NCBI GenBank assembly: GCA_027596945.1
Contig: JADGJH010000034.1
Coordinates: 1-31,318 of the forward strand
Length of the DNA: 31,318 nucleotides
DNA from: Physocladia obscura
Lineage: Eukaryota; Chytridiomycota; Chytridiomycetes; Chytridiales; Chytriomycetaceae
Reading direction: 5' to 3'
Shown one piece after another: positions 10,122 to 19,898 of this stretch. The number at the start of each line of letters is the position of its first letter. Position 1 is the first letter of the stretch. Made by a program: the position numbers and the translations under genes. A model generated the notes under the pieces. It was not told where the DNA came from, searched no databases, and worked only from the letters and a program-made list of their open reading frames with translations.

Positions 10122-10833
10122 TCAGCTTGACAATTTACAAGACAGTTTTGGATAATCCCGAAATTTGGAAAGTTCTCGGCAAAAACCATAAACATGTTGC
10201 GGAACTGTTTTGATTCTAAATAGGCTCTCAATATCTGCAAAAATAAGATCATTTGTTAGCGGAATTGCAGTAAATTGACTTTCATTTCATGTCTGGTTTA
10301 TCAAGTGTGGAATCCAAGATTACGCATCTTCGGAGCAGCGAATGAGTACCAAAACCGTGAAAGAGCTCCAGGACCAAGCTGACATTATAAAAGCGCCAAC
10401 ACCTTGTAAGTCAGCAAAAGTATTGGCAATATAGATTAGAATGTAACTCTACACCTTTTTTCCAATTTTTCTAGGCTTCAAGTTACCCAACATAGGCTGA
10501 ACCGAAATTAGTTTCATTATCATAAATATTGCAACATAACAAGGATTCTTTGCCAGGCACACAAACCATTTGTTGAATATTTTCGACCTGAATTTATCGC
10601 AACTAGAATTTTCAACTTCCAACATATATCCCTCCAATAATTCCTAAAAGCATTAATTTGCTGTTTTATGTCTGTGATTGTCAATTTTTTGCTGTTCACA
10701 TCTTTCCTGTCATCAGCAATTCCATTAGCAACTACAAAAGAAGTAAGAAATTTTCAATGGCTGATGCAGTAATTTCAAAATAAATTGAAAATGTGGTAAA
10801 ATCTTGGTTTTCTGCTTTCCAGTCACCTTTGTA
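10122..10833 (-). CDS. Unidentified multi-exon gene, 5' end not found
   Basis: I do not recognise this product. Five minus-strand exons join in phase with GT-AG borders: 10736-10833, 10588-10706, 10455-10470 (16 nt), 10350-10402 and 10122-10234. They give 132 residues ending in TGA. Residue texture looks coding: GDWKAENQDFTTFSIYFEIT, KKLTITDIKQQINAFRNYW, SLVLELFHGFDIESLFRI and YGFCRELSKFRDYP. The first intron (10707-10735) would be only 29 nt. No ATG is available on this strand between 10834 and 11011, so the start is missing, lies beyond an intron across the GT43 gene, or has decayed. A competing plus-strand start at 10342 (MSTKTVKELQDQADIIKAP, then a GTAAGT donor) overlaps two of these exons. 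The remainder of 9802-11011 shows nothing else I can support. Confidence 0.35.
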
Positions 10834-11011
10834 CTAAATGAAAATAAAACTAATATTGAAACAAAGCAATCGAAATGGCGGACAAAAACTTTGTAGGATT
10901 TGCGGACTAGCACAAGAGTTTGGGGTTAAAGATATGGTTGAAATTTATTTTTTATTGCAAACTGGTTTATATTTGTTGAACAAGAAAAGATGTATTTTGT
11001 GTAGGTGTTAA

Positions 11012-12084
11012 TTAAACTAAAGAAGAAAGCCTTTTCCATTCTTTATCATTTTTCACTTCGTCTTGTCGACCGCCTTGCGTTTTGACATGCCACACGTAAA
11101 TTCGGGTGCAATTTTCCATCAACGGTTGCAAATCAGTGAGATTTCCCACAAGCTGGCCGATAAAACGCGTTTCTAACTGTCCCACACCCCAATCGTTTCG
11201 AAATCGAGGCTGTTTTTCAATAATCAGGCTCGAATGCGTCGCGAATCCAGCCATATCGATCGCATACATTCGCCCGCCCACCCAATTCGTCGCAAATCGC
11301 GCAACCTTCCCAGTCTCTTCATCAACAACACACCGCTCATAGTGTCCCACAGCAAACCCGACGCCGAAAACCGCAACGCCTGTTGTTTTTCGCAGTTCCC
11401 TAAACATGCGAATATCGTACGCGTTGTCGTCGTCGCCGAAATAGACTATGCCGTTGAGCTTGCGACGTTCAATTATTTGCAAGGCCGAGTTTCGCTGCTC
11501 AACCCCGCGCGCGTGGACACCTTCTGGAGTCAGCGTTGTGATGTGGGCGAACGGGAGGCCAGAGCGTTCGAGGATCCAGCGGATACGCATGGACGGCATT
11601 TCGCGGTCTTCAACAACGATCCAATAAATGCGTTTGTCGTGGGATAGCGTCTGAGACAGTCGCGTCATGTCGACTAGTTGGTCTTTGCGTTTGTAAGTTG
11701 GTGTTACGAAAAATATCCATGGTTTGCTGTTTTTGCTGCTATTTATTCTGTTGCTGTTTGGTGATGACGGTAATGGATCCTGGTGTGGAGGAATATCGTC
11801 GAGTGCATGTTCGAATGACTCGCTGAACACCTTAGATGTTCGATAGATACGGGTCGGATCTTCATCGACTTCGATTTCGTCAAGGTTGGCCCATGTTCGG
11901 CGCGACGAGCTTGGTGCGACGTGAGCTAATAGTTGAAGACCTGTTGAGGTTGAGTTTGTTGATGCATTTGATTTCCAAGCAAAGCTTAGGCTTTGTCTTA
12001 TCTTTTGCTTTGCTTACATATGATAAATACGGTGACTAATCCCAGTGCTGTTAATGCCTGACGTCGAGTCGTTGTTAGAATCAT
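11012..12084 (-). CDS. Beta-1,3-glucuronyltransferase-like enzyme (GT43), intact copy
   Basis: GT43 enzymes transfer glucuronic acid from UDP-GlcA in the Golgi; animal members build the glycosaminoglycan linker and the HNK-1 epitope. Two exons (12018-12084 and 11012-11940) give 331 residues. An N-terminal hydrophobic stretch (about residues 10-27) fits a type II signal anchor. The catalytic domain shows IFFVTPTYKRKDQ, WIVVEDRE, the metal-binding DDD in VYFGDDDNAYD (about 192-194), GGRMYAIDMAGFA, a likely catalytic Glu in GQLETRF (about 279) and NCTRIYVWHVKTQ near the end. All are diagnostic of the family. The intron carries GTAAGC and CAACAG borders. The acceptor sugar cannot be told from sequence. 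Two decayed copies lie just upstream on the same strand. Confidence 0.92.
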
Positions 12085-12439
12085 TGTTTTTCGCCAAGAG
12101 ATTTTTTTTTTTTTTGAAAATTTCGATGACGGAAATTTTTGATAGGTTAAATGCGGGCCAAATGCAGGCCACCCTTTCACCTAATTTAATTTACAATTTC
12201 CGTCTTTTTGATTATATGATAGAGATGTTACGTTCAGTCATGCCTAATTTGCTGTTTAATTTTTCGTACACATACCAAGCAATCCACTCACTCGTTGACA
12301 TACTCATCGACTTTTTTGACCATATTCTGAACATCAATTTGAATATGCCAAACATAAAACTACGTGCAATTATCTCAAAAAGCCTTTCACGACCGAGATT
12401 ATAAATCGGGGCAGCGACCTACTTTTTTTCATCTGTAGA
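12085..12439. other. Intergenic stretch upstream of GT43, unexplained plus-strand ORF
   Basis: A plus-strand frame with an ATG at 12126 runs to 12404 (about 92 codons) and starts MTEIFDRLNAGQMQATL. It overlaps the region where the GT43 promoter should be. It matches nothing I know and has no clear splice sites, so I do not call it a gene. No other structure is evident apart from A/T runs near 12105-12116. Confidence 0.2.
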
Positions 12440-12700
12440 CACTGATAAAAACACAAGAATGAACTGCAAAAAAAAAATCCGGCGATATCCAACTTGCGCC
12501 AATTTGAAAGGAATGCGAAAATTGTCTGTATCGATAACATACCATTTGTACTTGCCGCTCCTGAAGCTAATGCTGTTTGGTGGGGATGCTCTATTTGTGT
12601 TTTTAGGAGGCGGCATTAACTTTGGTAATAACGCGCTTAGGCAAAACGGTGGCCGGAGCGTTCAAGAATCAATCGCACGCGTGGTCTTAACCATGATATT
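12440..12700 (-). pseudogene. Decayed GT43 fragment (copy A)
   Basis: The minus strand near 12685-12640 reads RVRLILERSGHRFA and then a stop. This matches the intact neighbour's MRIRWILERSGLPFA. Near 12510-12470 it reads FLSNWRKLDIAGFFF, matching FATNWVGGRMYAIDMAGFA. These two blocks are about 100 residues apart in the intact gene but only about 45 codons apart here, and the DDD catalytic block is missing. This is an internally deleted, frame-broken remnant of a GT43 duplicate lying directly upstream of the intact gene in the same orientation. Confidence 0.7.
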
Positions 12701-12825
12701 ATGGCTATAATTACAAATAAAATACCCACTGAAGTTGTTGCGTAAGTCATTTTCAGCTCAAAGGTATTAACTGTGTCAAAACGCGAAATAATAATAAAAA
12801 AATTTCGAACAGGAAGCTCCGAATT

Positions 12826-13350
12826 TCAATCAGACGACAATAATATACCACAAACAAGAGTCACGTTCGCAAGTAAAACTCCAATGGCTATTTTAGCCTT
12901 ATGCTTAGAGATATTTTCGTGGAAAATGCAGTGCTCGCAGCGGCCGTTGGTGATGAAGCCAACAGGAAAGCTGGAGATGTGATCTTCTTGGTCGAGTGCG
13001 GGGAAAAGATGCAGCTCGTATGAGTTGTCGTCGTCTCCGAAATACGCGATTCCCGGGCTGGAAGTGACGATGGTTTTTAATACCACGTCGAACGCGGCGT
13101 TGCGGAGTGATGCCTCGCGTTGATCTTTTAATAAATCGGGGGGCTTGACAGCTGAAATGTGCGAATTATAAGCCAAAACGTTCAAAAATTCAACGGATAC
13201 GCATTATGCAGTTTGCGAGGTCTTCGATGACGATTCAGTAGACTTTTTATTGTGGGATAAGGTTTGAGAGAGTCGGACCATGTCGGCGAGTTGCGACGGA
13301 AACTCGTATGTTAGAGTTATGAAATAAATGTGTGGAATGAGGTTAGGAGA
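12826..13350 (-). pseudogene. Decayed GT43 copy (copy B)
   Basis: Homology to the intact gene starts near 13350 with IYFITLTYEFPSQLADMV and RLSQTLSHNKK. A one-base deletion near 13241 then shifts frame. In the shifted frame the block Y-stop-IVIEDLANCIMRIR-stop-IFERFG aligns with YWIVVEDREMPSMRIRWILERSG. Both Trp codons have become TGA (13235-13237 and 13190-13192), and a TAA sits at 13166-13168. Farther on the original frame resumes with AYFGDDDNSYELHLFP, keeping the DDD motif, then GFITNGRCEHCIFHE aligning with GFAVGHYERCVVDEE. The copy fades out after that. The retained catalytic motif with multiple disabling changes points to a relatively recent duplicate that has since died. A spliced functional form is unlikely given three stops and a frameshift. 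Confidence 0.8.
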
Positions 13351-13830
13351 CCACGCATGGGAAAAATAAAGGAAATGGAGATAAAAACGGCAAATTACGT
13401 TTCGAGAAAACTTTGCGAGGCTTCCGTTCAGACCCAATCCTTAGCGCCGTGGCTGAACAAAGGAAAAAATAAAAAGGGTATACCAGAATGAGAAAAGAAG
13501 CTATGATTGCTCGTGAAACAACTCAAGGCTACTTCTCGGAACCGCCAGATCGATTTATTTATTAGAAACCATTGTGTTTGATAATTTGCTGGGTCAACAT
13601 GAAGCCTGATGAAATAATTTGAGAAAAAAAACAAATTTTCTTTTCCTTTATTGCAACATGATAAAGAAAAAAAAACGTTTAATCCGCATGTCTAGCTGCC
13701 TGTTTCCATCCATTTTGATATCCGGTCTATGCCGCAGCTCCCTCCGTGTCACCATCCAAAGGCAGTGCACCTTAGGCAAAAAGTGGCTTCTCAATAGGAC
13801 GACCCAAAATAGGCTATAAAAAGCGACGAA

Positions 13831-13986
13831 ATGGAGCCCGTCCGTAAAGTTGATGTCGCTTATACTTGGCGAGGTAAGAAATGAACCCAGTATAGAATGC
13901 ATAAAGCGAAAACAAAGACCGAAGTATTGGAAGTTGATCTGCATATTGAACAATGGACAGAGAGAGACATGGCAGAGGCACTATGA
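13831..13986 (+). CDS. Possible very small two-exon gene
   Basis: Exon 13831-13873 starts MEPVRKVDVAYTWR and ends at a GTAAGA donor. Joining it over a 51-nt intron to 13925-13986 gives VLEVDLHIEQWTERDMAEAL and a stop, 34 residues in all. Phases agree. Without splicing the frame closes at once. The product is too short to assign and may be part of a longer gene whose other exons I cannot see. Between 13351 and 13830, and between 13987 and 14298, I see no other supported feature. Confidence 0.25.
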
Positions 13987-14298
13987 AAAGAAAACAATTG
14001 AAATTGATGGCGATTAGCGATTGAAGATCGACGATTCACGATGGGATGAGCTGTGGTAAAATATGACATCTTAACTCCAGATTGTGGTGCAGAAAATGTG
14101 ATTAATAAACGCGAGCAAGGAATGAGAACACCGAATTCTATACAAACAGAGGACAAAAATAATTAGGTTTGAACAAAATTAGTTGATTTTAGTAAATTAA
14201 CGACTCGATTTTGCATTGATTCTAGTTGTTCAATTCGAAGTACACTAGTAATGCGGTCATTTAAGAAAAATGTTGTTTTGATTTGAAGTTGTTTAGAA

Positions 14299-16824
14299 AT
14301 GGACAGCCATCGACGGAGAGACGAGATAGAAAAGAAGAAAGCTAAGATTGCGGAGTTGAAGCGCACGCGAGAGGAGCGAACGAAAGCGCTTGTGGAGACG
14401 CAGACGCAGGAGACGCAGGTATGTGGCCGTAGAATCTTTGCTTGTTGTTCCGCTTACCATATTATCTGATGGGTTGCTGTGCTTGCTCTTCTGTCCTGAT
14501 GACTGGATGACTGGTTACTGGGTGGATCTGATTGGCTGAACAGACGCATGCGCAGAGACGCCGTGAACTGGAGGCGCTGGTGGCGTCGCTGGTCGGTGAC
14601 CGTGGCGCCAATGCCAAGGACGACAAGACCTCCCCTGTCTTTGCGGCGGTGACCGCCTCTCCGCCGGTGCCCGCAAACGCAACCTCAACGCCAGCATCGG
14701 CGACCCCGGCATCACCCCCAGACCTGCGTGTGCGGTGCGTTCCTGATATGTTGCGCGATTGCAGTACTTAACCCATCCCATCCACAATCGAATAACAATG
14801 CCAGACCCGCCCCCAAGCTTGCAATGACTTCCATCGTTATGTTTGAGACCGCGCCAATCGTAAGCATTGTATTCCCTCTTTAATGCCGTACTTCCTCCCT
14901 CCCCACCGCAGGAAAAAGTCTACTACGAAAAGGAACAGCAAACCGTCGACAGCTCCTTTCAAACAGATGACTTCGACGAAGATGACCTGCCTACTGTCGA
15001 GAAAACTCAAGAGGAATTTGCCGCCATCGAAGCAGCCCTAAACGCCCCACCTCCTGCCGAGAAGCTGCCTGATGCTATTGTGGCTCCACGTAATATGGAC
15101 GACTTCGAACGCGAAATGATTACTCAGTCTTGGCAATTCCAGGACTTTTTCGACAAGTCCTCGAAACTTGTTGAGAGGGCTTTGGTCTCGAAATTTGATA
15201 CTCTTGCTGACTATACCATTGGCGACGAGGATCGTTCCAAGTTTGTATAATTTGAGCGAGTGCAGCGAGAGAAAGGGTTGAAGAACGAAAGTAGTTTTAA
15301 AAATATATAACAATCAATCGTATAGAGACGTGGATACTGGCCATGGCGTAAATGCAGTATGCACATTTTTTGACGATCGATGGACAAAGAGTCGTTCAAT
15401 CACGGACGTTTCATGGTCTCCTAGAGTAAGTGGCGACAAGTTGTCAACTTCCCTTGCACGAATAAAATGTGTAAAAATAAATATGTTAATGACGTGTATT
15501 TCACAGCATCCGGAACTTGTTTTGGCCGCCTATAACAAAAATATGTCTTCAATAAATGACCCCGATGGTGTTGTGCTTGTGTGGAATACTATAGTTCCGG
15601 ATCGTCCTGAATTCATGTTTCATGCCCAAGTACAGTTCGTTTTTTAAATATAAGACTGATTTACTTGTTTATATTATTCAGTCGGACATAACCACTGCTT
15701 GCTTTAGTGAATTTCATCCAAATCTTGTTATTGGTGGGACCTATAGCGGCCAAATTTTGATCTGGGATAACCGTCAAAAATCCAGCGCTGTTTTAAAAAC
15801 CCCTCTCAGCGCTGCTGGACACACTCACCCTGTTTTTTCAATGAGTGTAGTCGGAACTCAAAATGCTCATAGTTTGGTTACTTGTAGTACTGACGGCATT
15901 ATGTGCTCATGGGCATTAGATATGTTGGCATCTCCGCAGGTGCGATATTATAAACAATTTTATTTAGTTTATTTATTTGTATTTTAATACACAGGAAATA
16001 TTGGAACTGGCGCACCATCCCATGGATTCCAACAATTTGCGCCCGACGAACGAAATTGCCGTTACTACTTTCGGCTTTCCTGCAAATGAAACGACTACTT
16101 TCTGGGTTGGATCTGAAGAAGGAAGCATATATCAAGCAAACAGATATGACCGGGCCGGAGGGTAAACAAAGATAGCGAGCAACGAAAAAAGAAAAAGGAA
16201 AGAAAACACTGGGTCTGATACATAACAAACATAATATAAACAGAAAAGCAGGCATAAACAGTCTGGATACATATATTGGCCACGATGGCATGATCACAAG
16301 CATCCACTTCCACCCTCTAAACGGTTCTGTAGACTTTTCAGATCTCTTCCTAACATCTTCTGTCGACTGGACAGTCAAGCTCTGGAAAGGTAAGAACCCC
16401 ACGAAGGCTGCAACAGTCGCAACAACCCCGTCGAAAATCGCGCCGTTGTATTCGTTTGAGCAATGCGATGATTACGTGTACGATGCGAAATGGTCGCCGG
16501 TGCATCCGGCCGTGTTCGGATGTGTCGATGGAACAGGGCAGTTCCAGCTTTATGACTTGAATAGTGAAGTTGAGGTTGCGAGTGCGAGTGTTGCTGTTAG
16601 CAATAAGGCGATTAATAAATTGGCGTGGGATAAGACTGGCGCGAAGGTTGCGTTGGGTGCCTCAGATGGGCGGTTACATGTTTATGACGTTGGAGAGGTT
16701 TGTCTTTTTTATATTAGGTTTTTAAAAATTTTTTGAAAATTTTTGAAAATAGATTGGACAGCCAAAACAAGACGAATGGATTCACTTCCAAAGAACTGTG
16801 GTTGAACTTACTTCTCCTCATTGA
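14299..16824 (+). CDS. DYNC1I: Cytoplasmic dynein 1 intermediate chain
   Basis: This WD-repeat subunit binds dynactin p150 through its N-terminus, binds light chains, and docks on the dynein heavy chain. Ten exons: 14299-14418, 14544-14729, 14818-14859, 14912-15240, 15326-15425, 15507-15629, 15682-15939, 15995-16161, 16244-16697 and 16753-16824, giving 616 residues. The N-terminus is a charged helix ([20 protein letters not shown]) typical of the p150-binding segment. The WD part contains [91 protein letters not shown] and [13 protein letters not shown]. All are hallmarks of the cytoplasmic rather than the axonemal chains. The linker encoded by exon 2 is Ala/Pro/Thr-rich. The exact acceptor at 14818 was chosen from phase and similarity. 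Confidence 0.95.
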
Positions 16825-17255
16825 GTTTTTTTTTTTTTGTTCTCGCAGTCTCAGAGATATTATCATTTTTTTTGCTGTCAGAAACGCTGTTAATTACTCA
16901 TGAACAAGTATTAGTTATTCCACCAGCATTACATATGTGAATGGTGGCAAGTTTGGGAAGTGGTAGAAATTTAATTTTCAAAAAATTTATGCTAGATATG
17001 AAACAAGAAAAAAAAGAGTATATTGCGAATTAGGAGTATCAAGTGAACCGCGACTTTCGCAGACGAGCGTGCACAATCGCCATGTGCGCACGCGACGTGC
17101 AAATTGAATTGCGAAAAGGTGTCGTATTGTATTTTGATTCCTATCCTCGTCGATTGAATGGGATCAGGATTTTGGATGCATTTCTTTCGTTTTTCTTAGT
17201 CTGCTTCAATTTTTGTGGACAAATTTTTTTTTGTTCAATTTTTCGTTTGGTCAAA
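16825..17255. other. Intergenic interval, nothing supported
   Basis: This 430-bp interval separates DYNC1I from the next plus-strand gene. The downstream gene's frame is open upstream of its chosen ATG, with another in-frame ATG at 17082, so its N-terminus could start earlier. I prefer 17256 because it puts the signal anchor at the very N-terminus. A T-rich run occurs at about 16827-16838. Confidence 0.4.
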
Positions 17256-19047
17256 ATGTTTGTTAAAAAATCGTTCAACAAAACTCTACAACGCGTTTTG
17301 ATTGTCTTAATATTAACATCAGCGACTTTATTTATTTTATGGGCTCATTCACGTTCGTCTCATACCCGAGTCAAATAATTTTATTTATTTATTTGATTTA
17401 GCCGCCAAAGAATCAAATCAAAATCAACGGCAAAACTCACCGCGTATTATCCACTACAACTCACACGAAGGATGCAATAATAATTTCGCATACGTCATGA
17501 AAAGTATCAATTTATCATTCACAGCATTCAATCCGTCGGTTCTCGGAAATCAAGGAATGAGTCAGAAACGTGCCGATCAGATTATCAGACACGGGCTAGT
17601 TCGGCAACTTTGCGACAGCGCTGATGTAATTGTAGTTTCGGATACAATTCCTGGTTTGTCTGCGGATTCCCAGTTTTTTATATAAAAAAATATCAGATGC
17701 ACGACCGATTCTCCAATCCCTCGTTTCCTCAGACCCTGAAACGCGCTGCACATCAAAAATCGTGCTCGAAATGACAAACAGATTCGACTGGTACATCCGC
17801 GACGCGCGCGAATATTATCGATTGATGTGGGAAATCTCGCGGATGCCGGAGAAAGTGTATTTTGTTGCAAATAATCCACTCGAGTCGCGGCATCTTACTG
17901 ATCAGACTATGGCGACGCCACGTGTTCGCTTGTTGAGACCTGTTGGTGAGTCTGCGGTTCCCGCACAGGTGTGTCTTAATTTTATTTGGAAAGTTAACGG
18001 GCGTCTTGTTTGGATGTTTTTTTTCATTTATAAATTTTTTGCGATTATATTTTTATAGGACGTTTCGTGGCACAATCGATCATTGGCAATCGTAAGACTT
18101 GATAAAGAAGAAGGAATATATAAATTAATGCAAGAAATGGGAATTAACGTTGTTCGCATCAATGGTGGTTTTCGCGGGAGATACGGCGGCCCAAAAACAT
18201 TGGCGAAATATCGCGCGTTTATTGAGTTTCCATATCAAGTATCGACAATGGTGAAAAATAGCTTGTCTTTTTGATTTTCTGTTTTTTTTTTAATTTTTTA
18301 ATTTTTTAAAAAATTTTTTTGACCCAACTTTTGTTTAGAAATTGTATGAAAATATTGCGGCAGGCGTTGTTACTCTTGTTCCGTCGCCTAGACTATTTAA
18401 GGAACTTGTTGACGTGAGTATAATGCTTTCTCTCTTTGCATCTTTCCTCCACTTATTCTTTCATAAAAATAAAGAAAAATTTGATTTATTTTGGTGCATG
18501 GGAAAATATTCTTGAACCATTTGATCAGTTACACCTTGCCGGCGGAAAAGAATGGTACAAGTGGATGGTCAGTTTTTCTTTCTTCTTTCTTCTTGTGTTT
18601 TTTTTTTTTGTTTTAAACTTCTTTCTGCATTTCCGATCCTATCAGGACTATTACAGTGACGAAATATCTCCTTTCCTCTACTACTTTGATAACCTTTTGG
18701 AACTGAAACGTGTCCTAGAATCACCATCGGAACTCGACACTAAAGAAATTCGAACAAAGGGGCCACAGCAATACTTCTCGATAGCGCAACACAGTATACA
18801 AGGATGGGCAGAGCTGTTTGATGAAATGGGATTCAGAAATAATCGAGGCGTTGTTGGCGGTATGGAGACGCCTCGTGTAAAAATTTATCGCGAAGAGTTA
18901 CAAATTCCGTTCAAACAGCCAGAAACAGTGGCTGAATGGGATAATTTGTATGAAGAATTAGAAGATTGGAAAAAAAGGCGGTATAGAATATTTCAAGCAG
19001 AAAGGGAGGGTGATCGAAAGGGAGGTGATAACACTGAATCAATCTGA
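17256..19047 (+). CDS. Type II membrane glycosyltransferase-like protein
   Basis: Seven exons (17256-17352, 17402-17653, 17697-17968, 18059-18250, 18339-18413, 18475-18567, 18646-19047) join in phase to 460 residues. Residues about 13-28 (RVLIVLILTSATLFIL) form one membrane segment after a basic start, as in Golgi type II enzymes. The lumenal part has RIIHYNSHEG, VIVVSDTIPDARP, VLEMTNRFDWYI, KVYFVANNPLE, VRLLRPVG, then LYENIAAGVVTLVPSPRLFKEL and QYFSIAQHSIQGW. The AAGVVTLVPSP segment resembles the donor-binding loop of GT-B enzymes. EMTNRFDW and RPVG blocks are, from memory, seen in poorly characterised fungal proteins. Reaction and substrate are unknown. Assignment to a particular GT family would be a guess. 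AATAAA at 19059 follows the stop. Confidence 0.6.
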
Positions 19048-19093
19048 AATATATAAAAAATAAAAAAATAAAAAATCCTCACGTCATGCACTC

Positions 19094-19785
19094 ATGGCAA
19101 ACCGTCACAATTATGAGAAAATTTTCAAAAAATTTCTGTGGGACGAAAAAGTTGGAATGAATCGCTTACCAGCCTTCAAAAATTACGACGGTATATCAAA
19201 ACGAAATAATTGACAATTAAGGTAGCATATTTTTCGTACATATTCCTCCAGGACTTTTGATCGACTGCTTCGAACAGTAACTCAACTCGCACCCTCCAGA
19301 TCCACAGTTCTTTCCACAGTGTTGCATATAATAAAATATGATAAATTTATGAGTAAAATATTTATTATGGGTCCGCATACACCGTGTGGTTTTCTAAATA
19401 GCATTGTGTTGTTTGCAAATCAAACATGCTTGTTGGAAGTCATGTGGCAGTATCGCAGTAATCATCGTCTTGCGGCGATTGTTGTTGCTGCACTGACGTG
19501 TGTTCTTAATATCCACGGTTTTGGGTATCTGTTACCATGAAATTTTAAGTTTTAGAGGCAATAACCGTTGTGGAATCAGACAGGCAGCTTGGTATAATTA
19601 TGTAAGAAACAGTGATGAAGTTACAATACAAATATTTCACTAATATAGAGGCTTTTGACGAAATTAATGACACAATTAGTGATGATTATCAAATCGATTC
19701 ATTTGGTTTATTAACTGAATCAAAGTTTGACCGCGAATTACATATTCGACTTGCAATTTGGTGGGGGCATTTCTCAGTGCTTTAA
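19094..19785 (+). CDS. Probable small gene, exon structure unresolved
   Basis: Several stretches look coding but I could not join them uniquely. An ATG at 19094 opens a 97-nt exon with KIFKKFLWDEKVGMNRLPAF, ending at a GTATAT donor at 19191. A frame open from 19252 to 19540 includes DRLLRTVTQLAPSRSTVL and a hydrophobic C-terminal part. A separate terminal exon, 19651-19785, encodes FDEINDTISDDYQIDSFGLL and ends WWGHFSVL-stop, preceded by an exon-like piece reading GNNRCGIRQAAWYNY. Different choices of donor give different products, none of which I recognise. Transcription of the interval is likely; the product is unknown. Confidence 0.3.
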
Positions 19786-19898
19786 TATTGGATGCTGGGA
19801 CTCCTTCGAATTCTTTTTTCTTCGCTATTTATTACTGTAAAGCAGCAATGCCAAGCATTGAGATATGCAAATTTAATTTCATCATACATATAAAAATC

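Noticed and set aside
10122..10402. Faint resemblance of the unassigned gene to the first helices of a cyclic-nucleotide phosphodiesterase catalytic domain
   Set aside because: The metal-binding HN..H motif that should follow is not found in any frame downstream, so the likeness is not supported.
12826..13350. TGA as a Trp codon, suggested by two Trp positions reading TGA in the GT43 copy B
   Set aside because: Intact genes in the window end cleanly at TGA (for example at 6933, 9792 and 16822), and copy B also carries a frameshift and a TAA.
16390..16416. A 27-nt intron in the DYNC1I WD region starting at GTAAGA
   Set aside because: The frame is open through it and the region is a variable loop in the family, so splicing is not required; it cannot be fully excluded.
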